Source: an uncultured Bacilli bacterium (GTDB lineage: Bacteria > Bacillota_I > Bacilli_A > RF39 > UBA660). From it: a stretch of DNA of 64,000 bases. Below are positions 52,929 to 64,000 of this stretch, piece by piece. The position numbers were made by a program, and so were the translations under genes. The stretch lies in the NCBI GenBank assembly GCA_947628535.1, contig CANRAF010000003.1, positions 33,953 to 97,952 on the forward strand, in the 5' to 3' direction. Positions within the stretch are counted from its first letter, which is position 1; the number at the start of each line of letters is the position of its first letter. The notes under the pieces are model-generated. The model was not told the origin of the DNA, did no database searches, and saw nothing but the letters and a program-made list of their open reading frames with translations.

Positions 52929-54699
52929 AAGAAAAAAAATAGAAAAACCTAAAGATTTAAAAACGTCTTTAAGTAAGTTATTTAAATATATTAAAAGATA
53001 TCTTCCTCTTATTATCCCTGCAGTACTTTTAGCAATAGCATCATCTGTTTTATCAATAATTGGGCCTGATAAATTAAAAGATATAACAGATACAATTACA
53101 AAAGGAATTATGACAGGTATAGATTTAGATAAAATAAAAGAAATAGGAATATTTTTAATTATAATTTATTCATTAAGTGCAATATTTAATTATCTTCAAG
53201 GATTTATAATGGCAACTGTTACTAACAGATGTTCAAGAAGAATGAGAAGAGAAATTGGTGAAAAGATAAATAAAATTCCTCTTAGATATTTTGATAAAAA
53301 TAGTTATGGAGATGTACTTTCAAGAGTTACAAATGACGTAGATACAATTGCTATGACCTTAAATCAAAGTTTAGGAAATTTAGTTAGTTCAATTACCCTT
53401 TTTATAGGAGCTTTAATAATGATGTTTGTAACTGATTATGTTATGGCTTTTACAGCAATTGGGGCAAGTTTAATAGGATTTTTTATAATGTCTTTAATTC
53501 TGAAAAATTCTCAAAAATATTTTAATAGACAACAACAAGAACTTGGGAGTTTAAATGGTCATATTGAAGAAATATATGGTGGACACAATATTGTAAAAGT
53601 TTATAATGCTACTGATGATGCTAAAGAAAAATTTGATGAAATAAATGATAGACTATATATAAATAATAGAAAAAGTCAATTCTTATCTGGACTTATGCCT
53701 CCAATTATGGGATTTATAGGAAATTTTGGTTATGTTGCTGTTTGTGTTGTTGGAGCTTTACTTGTAATTAATAATCATATTACTTTTGGAGTAATCGTGG
53801 CTTTTATGATTTATATTAGATTATTTACTAATCCTCTTACTCAAATAGCCCAAGGGCTTACTTCACTTCAATCAACTGGGGCAGCTGCTGAGAGAGTATT
53901 TGCTTTCCTTGAAGAAAAGGAAATGATTAAAGAAAGTAACATGAAAGTATTAGATAAAGATAAAGTAAAAGGTAATATAGAATTTAAAAATATTGAATTT
54001 AGTTATGATGATGAAAATATAATAATTAAAAATTTTTCTGCTAAAGCAAAAGCTGGACAAAAAATTGCTATAGTAGGACCTACTGGTGCTGGAAAAACTA
54101 CAATGGTAAATTTACTTATGAAATTTTATGATATAAAAAAGGGAGACATATTAATAGATGGAGTATCTATTCATGATTTAACAAGAGAAAATATTCATAA
54201 TTTATTTACTATGGTACTTCAAGATACATGGGTTTTCAGTGGTACAATACTAGAAAATATAAAATATAATAATAAAGAAATTAGTGATGAAGAAGTAAAA
54301 AAAGTTTGTAAAATAGTAGGACTTGATCATTATATTAAATCACTTTCAAATGGATATAATACAGTTTTAAATGAATCGGAATCTCTTTCACAAGGGCAAA
54401 AACAACTTCTTACTATTGCTAGAGCAATGCTTCTTGATAAACCGTTCTTAATTTTGGATGAAGCTACAAGTAGTGTTGATACAAGGACTGAAGAATTAGT
54501 TCAAGAAGCAATGGATAAATTAACAGAAAACAAAACATCATTTATTATTGCACATAGACTTTCTACAATAAAAAATGCTGATTTAATTTTAGTTATGAAA
54601 GATGGAAATATAATTGAACAAGGAAACCATAAAGAACTTTTAAAGAAAAAAGGATTTTATGCAGATTTATATAATTCACAATTTGAAAAAACAGAGTAG
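52921..54699 (+). CDS. Heterodimeric ABC exporter, catalytic subunit
   Basis: 592 residues: six membrane helices (about 30-320), ATPase domain (about 355-590) with Walker A GPTGAGKTT, Walker B FLILDEATSSVD and H-loop IAHR intact. The signature is LSQGQKQLLTIARA, a deviation that faces the defective Walker B of its partner, so one ATP site is normal and one degenerate. Overlaps the partner by 8 bases. Confidence 0.9.
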   Translation: MPRRKKIEKPKDLKTSLSKLFKYIKRYLPLIIPAVLLAIASSVLSIIGPDKLKDITDTITKGIMTGIDLDKIKEIGIFLIIIYSLSAIFNYLQGFIMATVTNRCSRRMRREIGEKINKIPLRYFDKNSYGDVLSRVTNDVDTIAMTLNQSLGNLVSSITLFIGALIMMFVTDYVMAFTAIGASLIGFFIMSLILKNSQKYFNRQQQELGSLNGHIEEIYGGHNIVKVYNATDDAKEKFDEINDRLYINNRKSQFLSGLMPPIMGFIGNFGYVAVCVVGALLVINNHITFGVIVAFMIYIRLFTNPLTQIAQGLTSLQSTGAAAERVFAFLEEKEMIKESNMKVLDKDKVKGNIEFKNIEFSYDDENIIIKNFSAKAKAGQKIAIVGPTGAGKTTMVNLLMKFYDIKKGDILIDGVSIHDLTRENIHNLFTMVLQDTWVFSGTILENIKYNNKEISDEEVKKVCKIVGLDHYIKSLSNGYNTVLNESESLSQGQKQLLTIARAMLLDKPFLILDEATSSVDTRTEELVQEAMDKLTENKTSFIIAHRLSTIKNADLILVMKDGNIIEQGNHKELLKKKGFYADLYNSQFEKTE

Positions 54700-54724
54700 G
54701 AATAATATTAATTATTCCTTTTTT
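54699..54724 (+). terminator. Terminator after the ABC exporter
   Basis: GGAATAAT-ATTA-ATTATTCC followed by T6. Confidence 0.8.
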
Positions 54725-54785
54725 GTATTTTAATAAGGAAAAGATATATAAACCATAATAAATTAATTAAGTAAGTTCAAATTAA

Positions 54786-54812
54786 AATAACTCTAATACT
54801 AGAGTTATTTTT
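54786..54812. terminator. Terminator of the SpoVB-like gene
   Basis: AATAACTCTA-ATAC-TAGAGTTATT, a perfect 10-pair stem directly at the stop of the minus-strand gene. Confidence 0.65.
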
Positions 54813-56098
54813 TATAAATATTTTTTTAATTTTTTATACTGATAAATTATGACAATTAAATACTGAATAAATATAGCAATTAAAAGAGCATACATGTGGA
54901 TGTCTAAATATAAAGTTAAGAATAAAGTTATAGTTTTTATAAATGTTCCAATTAAACTTGAAATCATAACAATTTTGGCTTTATCCATTGCTTGAAGAGT
55001 AGATATGATTGGACCTTCTATATAAGTTAGTAAAAATATTGGAGCTGCTATAACTAGATATTTAGAACCACTTCCATTTCCAAACATTATTTCAAGTGAT
55101 TTAGTTGGAAATGCCATAAAAATAATTGTGAAGAATAGTCCTATTATAAGTGAAAAGAAAATTGCTTGATAAAGTTTTCTTTTAATGGCTTTTTTATTGT
55201 TTAATTCATTATATTTTGAAATAGTAGGAAGAAGAGCATTTGATATCGCACCACTTAAAAATTGTGGAAGCATTACCATAGGAAAGACATAACCAGATAT
55301 AAGACCATATTCCAAAGTAACATAGTTATTTGTATATCCAATGGAAAGAAGAACAAATGTAATTATAATAGGCTCTAAAAAGGAACTTATTGAATTTATT
55401 ATTCTTCCTGCAGTCGTTGGAGCAGAAATAGAAAAAATATCTTTTATGTTTTCTGAATCTGGTTTTATATCATCTTTGGTTATTTTAACATTTTTAGGAA
55501 TAAAGAAAAATAAAATAAGAATTGATAAAAGTTCACTTACTACATTGAAAAGTACAAGACCAGTAACTGCTGCTATTAGGGAAATTTTAAGTAAATATGG
55601 AGTTATGATAATAGTCATTGCAAGTCTTACAACTTGTTCAAATAAATTAGAGGTAACGTGTGGTACCATTTTTTCTTTTCCAAAAAAATAACCTCTTATG
55701 ATACTAGATAAAGTAACAAAGGGAAGAGTTACTGACATTGCTAAAATAGGATAGTATAGTTTACTATTTTGAAGTAGTGTATCTGATATAAATCTAGAAG
55801 AAAATATTAAAATTGAAATTATAACAATGTTAAATAAAAGAGCAATAGGAATTATTCCTAATACAACATTTTTATTATTTCTTTTATTCTCAGAAACAAG
55901 TTTTGATATAGCAATAGGAAGAGAAAAAGTTGCAATTGTAACAAATAGGGCATAGGTTGGCATAGTAAGCATATAAAGACCTATTCCTTCGAGGCCTATA
56001 ACTCTAGTGGTTGCAATTCTAATAATCATTCCTAGTATTTTAGTAAGTAATCCTCCAATAATTAGAATAATTGTTGATTTTATAAATTTTTCTTTCAT
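54812..56098 (-). CDS. SpoVB/MurJ-like polysaccharide (lipid II) flippase
   Basis: 428 residues, about 12 membrane helices of the MOP superfamily. The N-terminus has the SpoVB-type ILIIGGLLTKILGMIIRIA and LPIAISKLVSENK. SpoVB/YtgP proteins move lipid-linked cell-wall precursors. It is somewhat shorter than the usual ~515 residues (fewer C-terminal helices), but the frame is intact. No sporulation genes are adjacent, so the housekeeping role is preferred. Confidence 0.85.
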   Translation of the reverse strand: MKEKFIKSTIILIIGGLLTKILGMIIRIATTRVIGLEGIGLYMLTMPTYALFVTIATFSLPIAISKLVSENKRNNKNVVLGIIPIALLFNIVIISILIFSSRFISDTLLQNSKLYYPILAMSVTLPFVTLSSIIRGYFFGKEKMVPHVTSNLFEQVVRLAMTIIITPYLLKISLIAAVTGLVLFNVVSELLSILILFFFIPKNVKITKDDIKPDSENIKDIFSISAPTTAGRIINSISSFLEPIIITFVLLSIGYTNNYVTLEYGLISGYVFPMVMLPQFLSGAISNALLPTISKYNELNNKKAIKRKLYQAIFFSLIIGLFFTIIFMAFPTKSLEIMFGNGSGSKYLVIAAPIFLLTYIEGPIISTLQAMDKAKIVMISSLIGTFIKTITLFLTLYLDIHMYALLIAIFIQYLIVIIYQYKKLKKYL

Positions 56099-56236
56099 AG
56101 TAAAAGATATGCATAAAAAAAGTAAATACGAATTTTAATAAATAGTAGTATAATGTCAATTAAAATAGTGTTTTTCATTCTTTTGTTTATTTTAAAGTTA
56201 AATTATAGTATAATAGCAAAAGAAAAAGGTGATGGA

Positions 56237-58387
<2,151 letters not shown>

Positions 58388-58388
<1 letters not shown>

Positions 58389-59269
58389 TGAACAACGATA
58401 CTTTTTGGAATGATTTTAAAGAAGAACAATTAAAACCTGTATTTAACAAGGACAGAAAATTATCAGATATAAAGGTAGCAAAAGAAATAAAAAGATGTAA
58501 TACTATAGATATAAGAAGAAGCATGCCAAATGAATCTAGCCCTTATTTGAATGAAAATAATGTAAATGTTGTATCATTAAAGACTTTAAACATAGTTACA
58601 AAATTACTTAGAAATAAAGTAGAAAGACAAATAAATTCTTTTAATGAAACTTATGCTGGAAAAGTAAAATATGTTTATCATAGACAAATTCCTGGATATG
58701 GCCCTAAAAAGGTAAAAATATTTCCTTTTGATTATGATAAAAAGGAACTTCCTGTTTTTTTAGATATAGATTGTTTTTCAATTGATAAAATAATGATTTG
58801 GTTTAAAGTAGAAAATGGTAATTTAGAGTGTAGATATGAAAGTTTTAATAATGATACTTATCCTACAACAATGTTTTTAAGAGCAGAAAAAGAAATTTTG
58901 GAAATAATAGATTTTTATAACACTATAGAATCATTTAATGAGAAAAAGGAAGGAGTAAAATCAGTAAATTCGGATTTTAAATTAGATATAGATTATTATG
59001 GAACAACAATAAAGGTACCTGATTTTAATAATAATTATGATTCTTTATCTTTTAGAGATAAATATCATGAAAGATTATCTAATGAAAAGTTAAGTGAAAT
59101 AGGATTTGATGAAAATAATTTTTTAGATAAAATATATGTAAATATAGAAGATTGTCCTAAATGGCTTATTAGTACATTAAATAGTGCTCGCAAAAATGAA
59201 ATAAAAGAAAAACAAAAAGAAGAAAAACAAAATAAGATGAGAGCAAAAGTTAGAAGATTTTTTAAATAA
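58388..59269 (+). CDS. Hypothetical cytosolic protein behind tgt
   Basis: 293 residues; start codon overlaps the tgt stop by one base (TAATG), so it is translated with tgt. No membrane part or motif recognised; the C-terminus is strongly basic (KEEKQNKMRAKVRRFFK). yajC/secDF often follow tgt in bacteria but not here. A link to tRNA modification is possible only from position. Confidence 0.65.
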
Positions 59270-59322
59270 GAATTCTAAAAACTTAAGTTATATGATAAAA
59301 TAGAATAAATGGAAGTGGTTTT

Positions 59323-61002
59323 ATGAAATTAAAAAATAGTTTTTTTTATACTTTAAGAGAAGATGTAAAAGATGAAGAGAGTAAAAGTGGCAATCTTTTA
59401 GTAAAAGCAGGCTTTATTAAAAAATCTTCAAGTGGGGTTTATATGATAATGCCTCTTGGATTTAAAGTCCTTAAAAATATAGAAAATATAGTTAGAGATG
59501 AAATGAATAAGGCAGGTGCGAGTGAACTTTTAATGCCGTCTTTAATTCCTGAAGATGTTTATATAAAATCAGGAAGAAGAGATAATTTTGGAAGTGATAT
59601 GTTTTCTCTTAAGGATAGAATGGGGCGTGATTATGTTCTCGGACCAACTCATGAAGAATTATTTGTAAATGTTGCTTCTATGAAGATAAAATCATATAAA
59701 GATATGCCATTTAATATTTATCAAATAGCTACTAAATTTAGGGATGAACCAAGACCTAGGTTTGGTCTTATAAGAGTACGTGAATTTATAATGAAAGATG
59801 CTTATAGTTTTGATACTACCGAAAAAGATTGTGATGAGTCCTATTTAAAAATGTATAATGCTTATAAAAATATTTTTGATAGAGTAGGACTTAACTATAA
59901 AATAGTAAAAGCAGATACTGGAGTTATGGGGGGACTTTTATCAGAAGAGTTTCAGGCTATAACTGATATTGGGGAAGATACTTTAGTATTATGTGAAAAT
60001 TGTGATTTTGCATCAAATATTGAAGTTTGTGAAAGTATAAGTGGTAAAGAAAAAGATGAAGAAGAAGAGAAAGAAATAGAACTTATAAATACTCCAAATA
60101 CTGGAACAATAGAAGATTTAGTAAAAATAGGTCTAAATGAAAATAAACTTACAAAAACTTTGATTTATAAGATAGATGGTAAATTTTATGCTGCACTAAT
60201 TCCTGGAAATCGTGAGGCAAGTGAATTAAAAATTAGAAAAGTAACTGGTGGAAAAGAAATAATTTTAGCATCCAAAGAGGAAATTTTGGAAGTAACAGGT
60301 GCTAAAACAGGTTTTGCAGGACCAGTTAATCTTAATATTCCAGTAATAGTAGATACAGATGTTAATTTAATGAAAAACTTTGTTACTGGTGCTAATAAAA
60401 CAGATTATCATTTTAAAAATGTTAATATAAAAGATATTGATATTTATAAAACTGCTGATATAAAAGAAGTAAAAGAAACTGATTTATGTCCTAATTGCAA
60501 GGGAAAATTATCTTTTAAAAAAGGTATTGAAGTAGGTAATACTTTTAAACTTGGAGATAAGTATTCAAGAGTTATGAATCTTACTTATTTAGATCAAGAT
60601 AATAAAGAAAAATATCCTCTTATGGGATCTTATGGAATAGGACTTGGTAGAATACTTGCAAGTATTGCAGAACAAAAAAATGATGAAAATGGTCTTATGT
60701 GGCCAATAGCCGTAGCACCATTTAAAGTAGCAATTGTTTTAATTAATGAAAATGGTGAAAGTTATGCAAATGAATTATATGAAAAACTTAATAGTTTGGG
60801 AATAGATACTCTTTTAGATGATAGAGATGAAAGAGCAGGGGTAAAATTTAAAGATATGGATTTAATTGGAATTCCTATAAGAATTACTATAGGTAAAAAA
60901 TTTGATGAAAATGTAGTTGAGGTAAAACTTAGAAATCAAAGTGAATTTAAAGATGTTGGTATAGATAATTTATTAAGTGAAATAGAAAAGATAACTAATT
61001 AA
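59323..61002 (+). CDS. proS: Prolyl-tRNA synthetase, bacterial type with editing domain
   Basis: 559 residues, class II. Motif 1 around NKAGASELLMPSL, motif 2 FRDEPRPRFGLIRVREF, motif 3 GSYGIGLGRILASIAEQ. The INS editing insertion (about 225-390) is present, with GAKTGFAGPVNL. The C-terminal anticodon-binding domain closes the protein. Charges tRNA-Pro and clears Ala-tRNA-Pro. Confidence 0.97.
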   Translation: MKLKNSFFYTLREDVKDEESKSGNLLVKAGFIKKSSSGVYMIMPLGFKVLKNIENIVRDEMNKAGASELLMPSLIPEDVYIKSGRRDNFGSDMFSLKDRMGRDYVLGPTHEELFVNVASMKIKSYKDMPFNIYQIATKFRDEPRPRFGLIRVREFIMKDAYSFDTTEKDCDESYLKMYNAYKNIFDRVGLNYKIVKADTGVMGGLLSEEFQAITDIGEDTLVLCENCDFASNIEVCESISGKEKDEEEEKEIELINTPNTGTIEDLVKIGLNENKLTKTLIYKIDGKFYAALIPGNREASELKIRKVTGGKEIILASKEEILEVTGAKTGFAGPVNLNIPVIVDTDVNLMKNFVTGANKTDYHFKNVNIKDIDIYKTADIKEVKETDLCPNCKGKLSFKKGIEVGNTFKLGDKYSRVMNLTYLDQDNKEKYPLMGSYGIGLGRILASIAEQKNDENGLMWPIAVAPFKVAIVLINENGESYANELYEKLNSLGIDTLLDDRDERAGVKFKDMDLIGIPIRITIGKKFDENVVEVKLRNQSEFKDVGIDNLLSEIEKITN

Positions 61003-61022
61003 AATTTATGTTATCTTTTTTA
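60987..61022 (+). terminator. Terminator after proS
   Basis: AAAGATAAC / GTTATCTTT stem beginning within the last codons, then T residues. Confidence 0.7.
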
Positions 61023-61053
61023 AATTGTTTGAAATAAAATTATAGAATAATAA

Positions 61054-61074
61054 AACCACTTTTTTAAAGTGGTT
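61054..61074 (-). terminator. Terminator of the carboxypeptidase gene
   Basis: AACCACTTT-TTT-AAAGTGGTT hairpin at the minus-strand stop codon; read on the minus strand it runs into TTATT. Confidence 0.6.
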
Positions 61075-62272
61075 AAAACTTACTATTTCTTCTTATTTTT
61101 CTTACCATGAATATTGTAAAAACTATTATTATAATATAGAAAAATGCAGCCATTAAAATTACTAAAGAACTTGGGAATAGTCTTTCATTTAAATTAACAG
61201 GTATTTTACAAATTAATTTTTCTTTATAAAAAATGTTTATATCTCCAAGTTTTTCTCCATATTTGTTATTTGGAGTAACTGTCTCTATTCCATCGTAAAC
61301 TATTGTGATATCATCTTTACTATAATTATTTTCTATGTAATATGAATAATCTTTGTCTGCCTTTATTACTATATCATTTGTTGGAATCGAATTTTTAGTA
61401 TTAATTGTTGTTAAGATTTGTCCCTTTGTAATTATTTTTTTATAACTATAATTTTTAAAATAATATTCATATATATTTTTGGCATCTTTTACGTTGTAAC
61501 CATTTTTAAATGCTCTTGTAGTAATAAGCATTAAATTTACATCATTATAGTTTGCAATTGATGCTAAAGCAAAACCAGCATCTGTTTCAAAACCTGTTTT
61601 ACCACCTTTTATATATGGCGCTTCAACATCATATGTTTTTAGATATCCATAAATTGTATGATGTATAGTTTTTCCATCACTTAATTTATATCTATAAGTA
61701 GTCATAATTTTTTTTAATGTTTCATTGTTAAGAGCAGTTTTAAAAAGAATTGCATAATCACTCATAGTAGAGTAATTATTTTTATCATCCATACCAATTG
61801 GATTTGCAAAACTAGTATTATACATACCAAGTTCTTTAGCTTTTTGATTCATCTCTTTTACAAAGTTTTTTTCGCTACCAAGAGTAAGCCTTGCCAAAGC
61901 ATTAGCACAATCTGCACCACTTTCCATTAAAAGTCCATGTAGAAGTTCAAGATAAGTATAACTTCTATTTATGTCAAGAGAAGAACCTGAAGCATCCATT
62001 TCAATTAATTTATCATAATCACTTTTAACAAAAGTTACTTTTTCATTTAAATTGTCAATATGTTCTATAGCTACTAAAGCAGTCATTACTTTAGTAAGTG
62101 ATGCTATACTAACTTTTTGATCTTTGTTTTTTTCATAAAGAATTGTATCATCATTTAAATTATATAAAATAGCATTGTTAGATACTATTTCTAAAGCATT
62201 TACATTTCCTATAAGAATAAAGCTTCCTAAAAGTAATGTTATAGTTAAAAATAAATATTTATAAAATTTCAT
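61073..62272 (-). CDS. D-alanyl-D-alanine carboxypeptidase (S11 family, DacA-like)
   Basis: 399 residues. Signal peptide (to about 26), peptidase S11 domain with SxxK in SIASLTKVMTA and KTG in GGKTGFETDAG, a C-terminal beta domain and a final membrane anchor with a basic end (RKIRRNSKF). Trims the terminal D-Ala of cell-wall pentapeptides. The second motif reads SGADCAN where SGN is usual, so the Asn is missing or displaced. Confidence 0.92.
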   Translation of the reverse strand: MKFYKYLFLTITLLLGSFILIGNVNALEIVSNNAILYNLNDDTILYEKNKDQKVSIASLTKVMTALVAIEHIDNLNEKVTFVKSDYDKLIEMDASGSSLDINRSYTYLELLHGLLMESGADCANALARLTLGSEKNFVKEMNQKAKELGMYNTSFANPIGMDDKNNYSTMSDYAILFKTALNNETLKKIMTTYRYKLSDGKTIHHTIYGYLKTYDVEAPYIKGGKTGFETDAGFALASIANYNDVNLMLITTRAFKNGYNVKDAKNIYEYYFKNYSYKKIITKGQILTTINTKNSIPTNDIVIKADKDYSYYIENNYSKDDITIVYDGIETVTPNNKYGEKLGDINIFYKEKLICKIPVNLNERLFPSSLVILMAAFFYIIIIVFTIFMVRKIRRNSKF

Positions 62273-62390
62273 ATAAGTTCACCCTTTTTTTCCTTAATAT
62301 TCAGTATAACAAAAATCGACAAATTTTTCTACTTTTATTGTAAATATATTTAAATTTGTTATATAATTAATTTAAAGATAGGGTGGTTAC

Positions 62391-63323
62391 ATGTTTGATA
62401 AACAGTATTTACATAATTTAAAAGATAAATTCAATTATGAAGATAAAATAATAAAAACACTTGAAAAAATTATTCCATGTGTAATTTCTTATTATGGAAA
62501 AGAATATGAAAATCTTATTTTAGAAGCTTTATTTAATTGTGAAATAGTTAATTGTTCGTCAAAACAAACTATTTCAAAGGTCATAAATGATAGAAAACTT
62601 TCTCTTTTTGTAGGAGAGTCTTTAATGGGTGATATTGACTTAAAAAGAGGAGAGAGTATTTATAAAGTTAATTTAAAAATACTATATGATGAAATGACTA
62701 ATACTTATGAAATAGAAGATATTGATAGGTTTATTGTTACTAGTCATACTTTTAATTATGATTCTCCAAAAGGAATAGAAGTTCTAACACATGCTATATG
62801 TCATTTAATTAAAAGTTATGAAGATGAAATTTTAATTGATGAAAATAATGTTATTATTAGAAATGGTCTTTCATACGAAAAAAGAAAAATAAATTATGGT
62901 GATGAAATCTTTTTAGAGTTTACTGAAGAGTATGGAAAGGCTTTAGAAGAAGGATTTACAATTTATGATACTGAGAAAATTGTGTCTGATGTTTTAAAAG
63001 ATAATTATAATTGCTATGATTTTAATTCTGTGTATACTATAGCTCAGATTTTAAAAGAAAAATTTGATTTAGGAAAAGAGATAAATGATTTTGAAATAAA
63101 GGGTGATATTAAAGGCTTTAGAGAGAAGTATAAAGATGATGCATTAAATTTAGCTAATTTATGTGATGATTGTTTAAATGTAGAAAATGAAATGATTTTA
63201 TCATATTCAAGAGAAGATAAAGAAGAGAAAATGAGTATTTTAAATAAAATTTTAAGTAAAGAAGTTTATTCAAGTTTAATGAATATTTATAAAGCAAAAA
63301 ATATTGTTGGGGTGAAAAAATAA
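62391..63323 (+). CDS. Protein resembling a zinc metallopeptidase with a broken HExxH
   Basis: 310 residues, no signal or membrane segment. A helix with VLTHAICHLIKSYEDE (about residue 135) resembles a gluzincin HExxH helix in which Glu is Ala, and is followed by EEGFTIYD (about 180), like the downstream Glu ligand. If so, metal could bind but peptide hydrolysis would be lost. Not recognised as a named family. AGGGTGG precedes the ATG. Confidence 0.55.
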   Translation: MFDKQYLHNLKDKFNYEDKIIKTLEKIIPCVISYYGKEYENLILEALFNCEIVNCSSKQTISKVINDRKLSLFVGESLMGDIDLKRGESIYKVNLKILYDEMTNTYEIEDIDRFIVTSHTFNYDSPKGIEVLTHAICHLIKSYEDEILIDENNVIIRNGLSYEKRKINYGDEIFLEFTEEYGKALEEGFTIYDTEKIVSDVLKDNYNCYDFNSVYTIAQILKEKFDLGKEINDFEIKGDIKGFREKYKDDALNLANLCDDCLNVENEMILSYSREDKEEKMSILNKILSKEVYSSLMNIYKAKNIVGVKK

Positions 63324-63333
63324 AATAATATAT

Positions 63334-63360
63334 TAAACTACTGATAGTGTAGTTTTTTAT
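63334..63360 (+). terminator. Terminator before the LamG gene
   Basis: AAACTAC / GTAGTTT stem followed by T residues. Confidence 0.65.
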
Positions 63361-63388
63361 TGCACTTAAAAAGTAATTAGGTTATAAT
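63360..63388 (+). promoter_or_regulatory. Promoter of the phase-variable LamG gene
   Basis: TTGCAC (63360-63365), a 17-base spacer without any G-tract, TATAAT (63383-63388). Here the tract lies in the coding part instead. Confidence 0.65.
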
Positions 63389-63419
63389 AAAACTATAAGA
63401 AACTAAAGGAGTGATCCAA

Positions 63420-64000
63420 ATGAAGAAAATATTGTCTGGGGGGGGGGTATTAAATAAAGTAAAAGAATACTTATCAAAAGATATAAAAGAATATAATAAA
63501 GTATTCTTAGGTTTAGTATGTTTAATAATTCTAATGACAGCAGTATTTACATCACTTAAGATATCAAATTCATATGCAATATTTACAGATAGTATAAAAG
63601 GAAAGGAAACAATCACATTAACACTAGATAAGAATTTGGATAAAAGTGGGGCAAATAAGCCCGTTCTTTCTGATGCAATGGTACCAGTATATTATAGTGA
63701 TACAGACAAACAATGGCATAAGGCAGACGAAAATAATGAAGAGAAAGATTATAAATGGTATGACTATGATAAAAAGATGTGGGCAAACACTGTAACATAT
63801 GATCATACAAAATTATCAAATGAAAGTAAAACAAAAATAGAGGGAAAGACATTCAATGGAACAAGCGATTATGTAGATATGGGACATGAAAATGAGGATT
63901 TTGGTAATACAATCACTTTAGTGGCAAGATTTTCTTCAAATGGATATACTAGCAATGGTGGGCCATTGATAGATAATTCTGCCAATCCACAAGGTTTTGA
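63420..64000 (+). CDS. LamG-type surface protein with an in-frame G10 tract (partial, 3' end outside window)
   Basis: Missing from the ORF track because it has no stop before the right edge. ATG at 63420 follows AAAGGAGTGAT; 193 full codons are open. MKKILS is followed by Gly-Gly-Gly-Val from ten G, a lysine-rich stretch, one membrane segment (about 33-50, VFLGLVCLIILMTAVF) ending NSYAIFTDSI like the B-cassette signals, a WYDYDKKMWANTV segment known from large gut-bacterial surface proteins, and the start of a LamG/concanavalin domain (FNGTSDYVDMG, TITLVARF). One G more or fewer gives a stop within a few codons. Confidence 0.8.
   Translation, partial: MKKILSGGGVLNKVKEYLSKDIKEYNKVFLGLVCLIILMTAVFTSLKISNSYAIFTDSIKGKETITLTLDKNLDKSGANKPVLSDAMVPVYYSDTDKQWHKADENNEEKDYKWYDYDKKMWANTVTYDHTKLSNESKTKIEGKTFNGTSDYVDMGHENEDFGNTITLVARFSSNGYTSNGGPLIDNSANPQGF
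63438..63447 (+). repeat. Homopolymer G10 tract inside the coding region
   Basis: Ten G from codon 7 to the first base of codon 10. With nine G the next codons are TAT TAA; with eleven, GGT ATT AAA TAA. Confidence 0.92.

Noticed and set aside
63377-63852. Three minus-strand ORFs (63377, 63613, 63624)
   Set aside because: They are shadows of the real plus-strand LamG gene, have no ribosome binding site and show no domain.

Overview
The window looks like chromosome of an uncultured, AT-rich, low-GC Gram-positive bacterium, probably a gut Bacilli/Mycoplasmatota-like lineage. This is inferred from the very low GC content, the PolC-type replicase, strong GGAGG / GGTGAT ribosome binding sites, frequent TTG starts, a BceRSAB module, a CIRCE element and a SpoVB-like flippase. 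TGA is used as stop (for example the amidase at 18459), so the code is the standard bacterial one. I see no insertion sequence, prophage or CRISPR array. No gap between genes exceeds about 300 bases; the largest ones hold promoters, terminators, one tRNA or nothing recognisable.

Layout. 1-8.2 kb: a partial DUF1538 membrane protein, pyrimidine-nucleoside phosphorylase, two small membrane proteins, a fused MnmL-MnmM tRNA-modification enzyme, an HTH-phosphoesterase fusion, and leuS. 8.3-20 kb: a fused MacB-like ABC transporter, a short-chain dehydrogenase, folD, tRNA-Ser(GCU), a BceRS two-component system with its BceAB transporter and a matching operator, and a LysM amidase. 20-30 kb: CIRCE-controlled hsp20, feoAB, a TasA-like exported protein, an AI-2E-type membrane protein and polC.

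30.2-37.8 kb is a surface-protein island. A two-gene cassette of TasA/camelysin-like proteins (A and B) is repeated three times in tandem. Three secreted proteins follow that end in the same short sorting-like tail (V/I-PKTG plus about 13 residues); two of them are beta-helix-like. Each beta-helix gene has a run of 9 or 10 G between the promoter -35 and -10 elements, which is how a phase-variable promoter is built. A third G10 run sits inside codons 7-10 of a LamG-type surface protein at the right edge (63420 onward, missing from the ORF track); gain or loss of one G brings an immediate stop. Runs this long are otherwise absent from this AT-rich window, so the three together suggest a phase-variable cell-surface system. 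This is the main discovery candidate.

37.9-64 kb: ferredoxin, a duplicated divergent pair of regulators (double-XRE and SpoVT/AbrB type), DedA, cdsA-rseP, guanine deaminase, an isolated PilC-PilD pair, polA-mutM, a heterodimeric ABC exporter with one degenerate ATP site, a SpoVB-like flippase, queA-tgt, proS, a D,D-carboxypeptidase, a protein resembling a metallopeptidase with a broken HExxH, and the phase-variable LamG gene.
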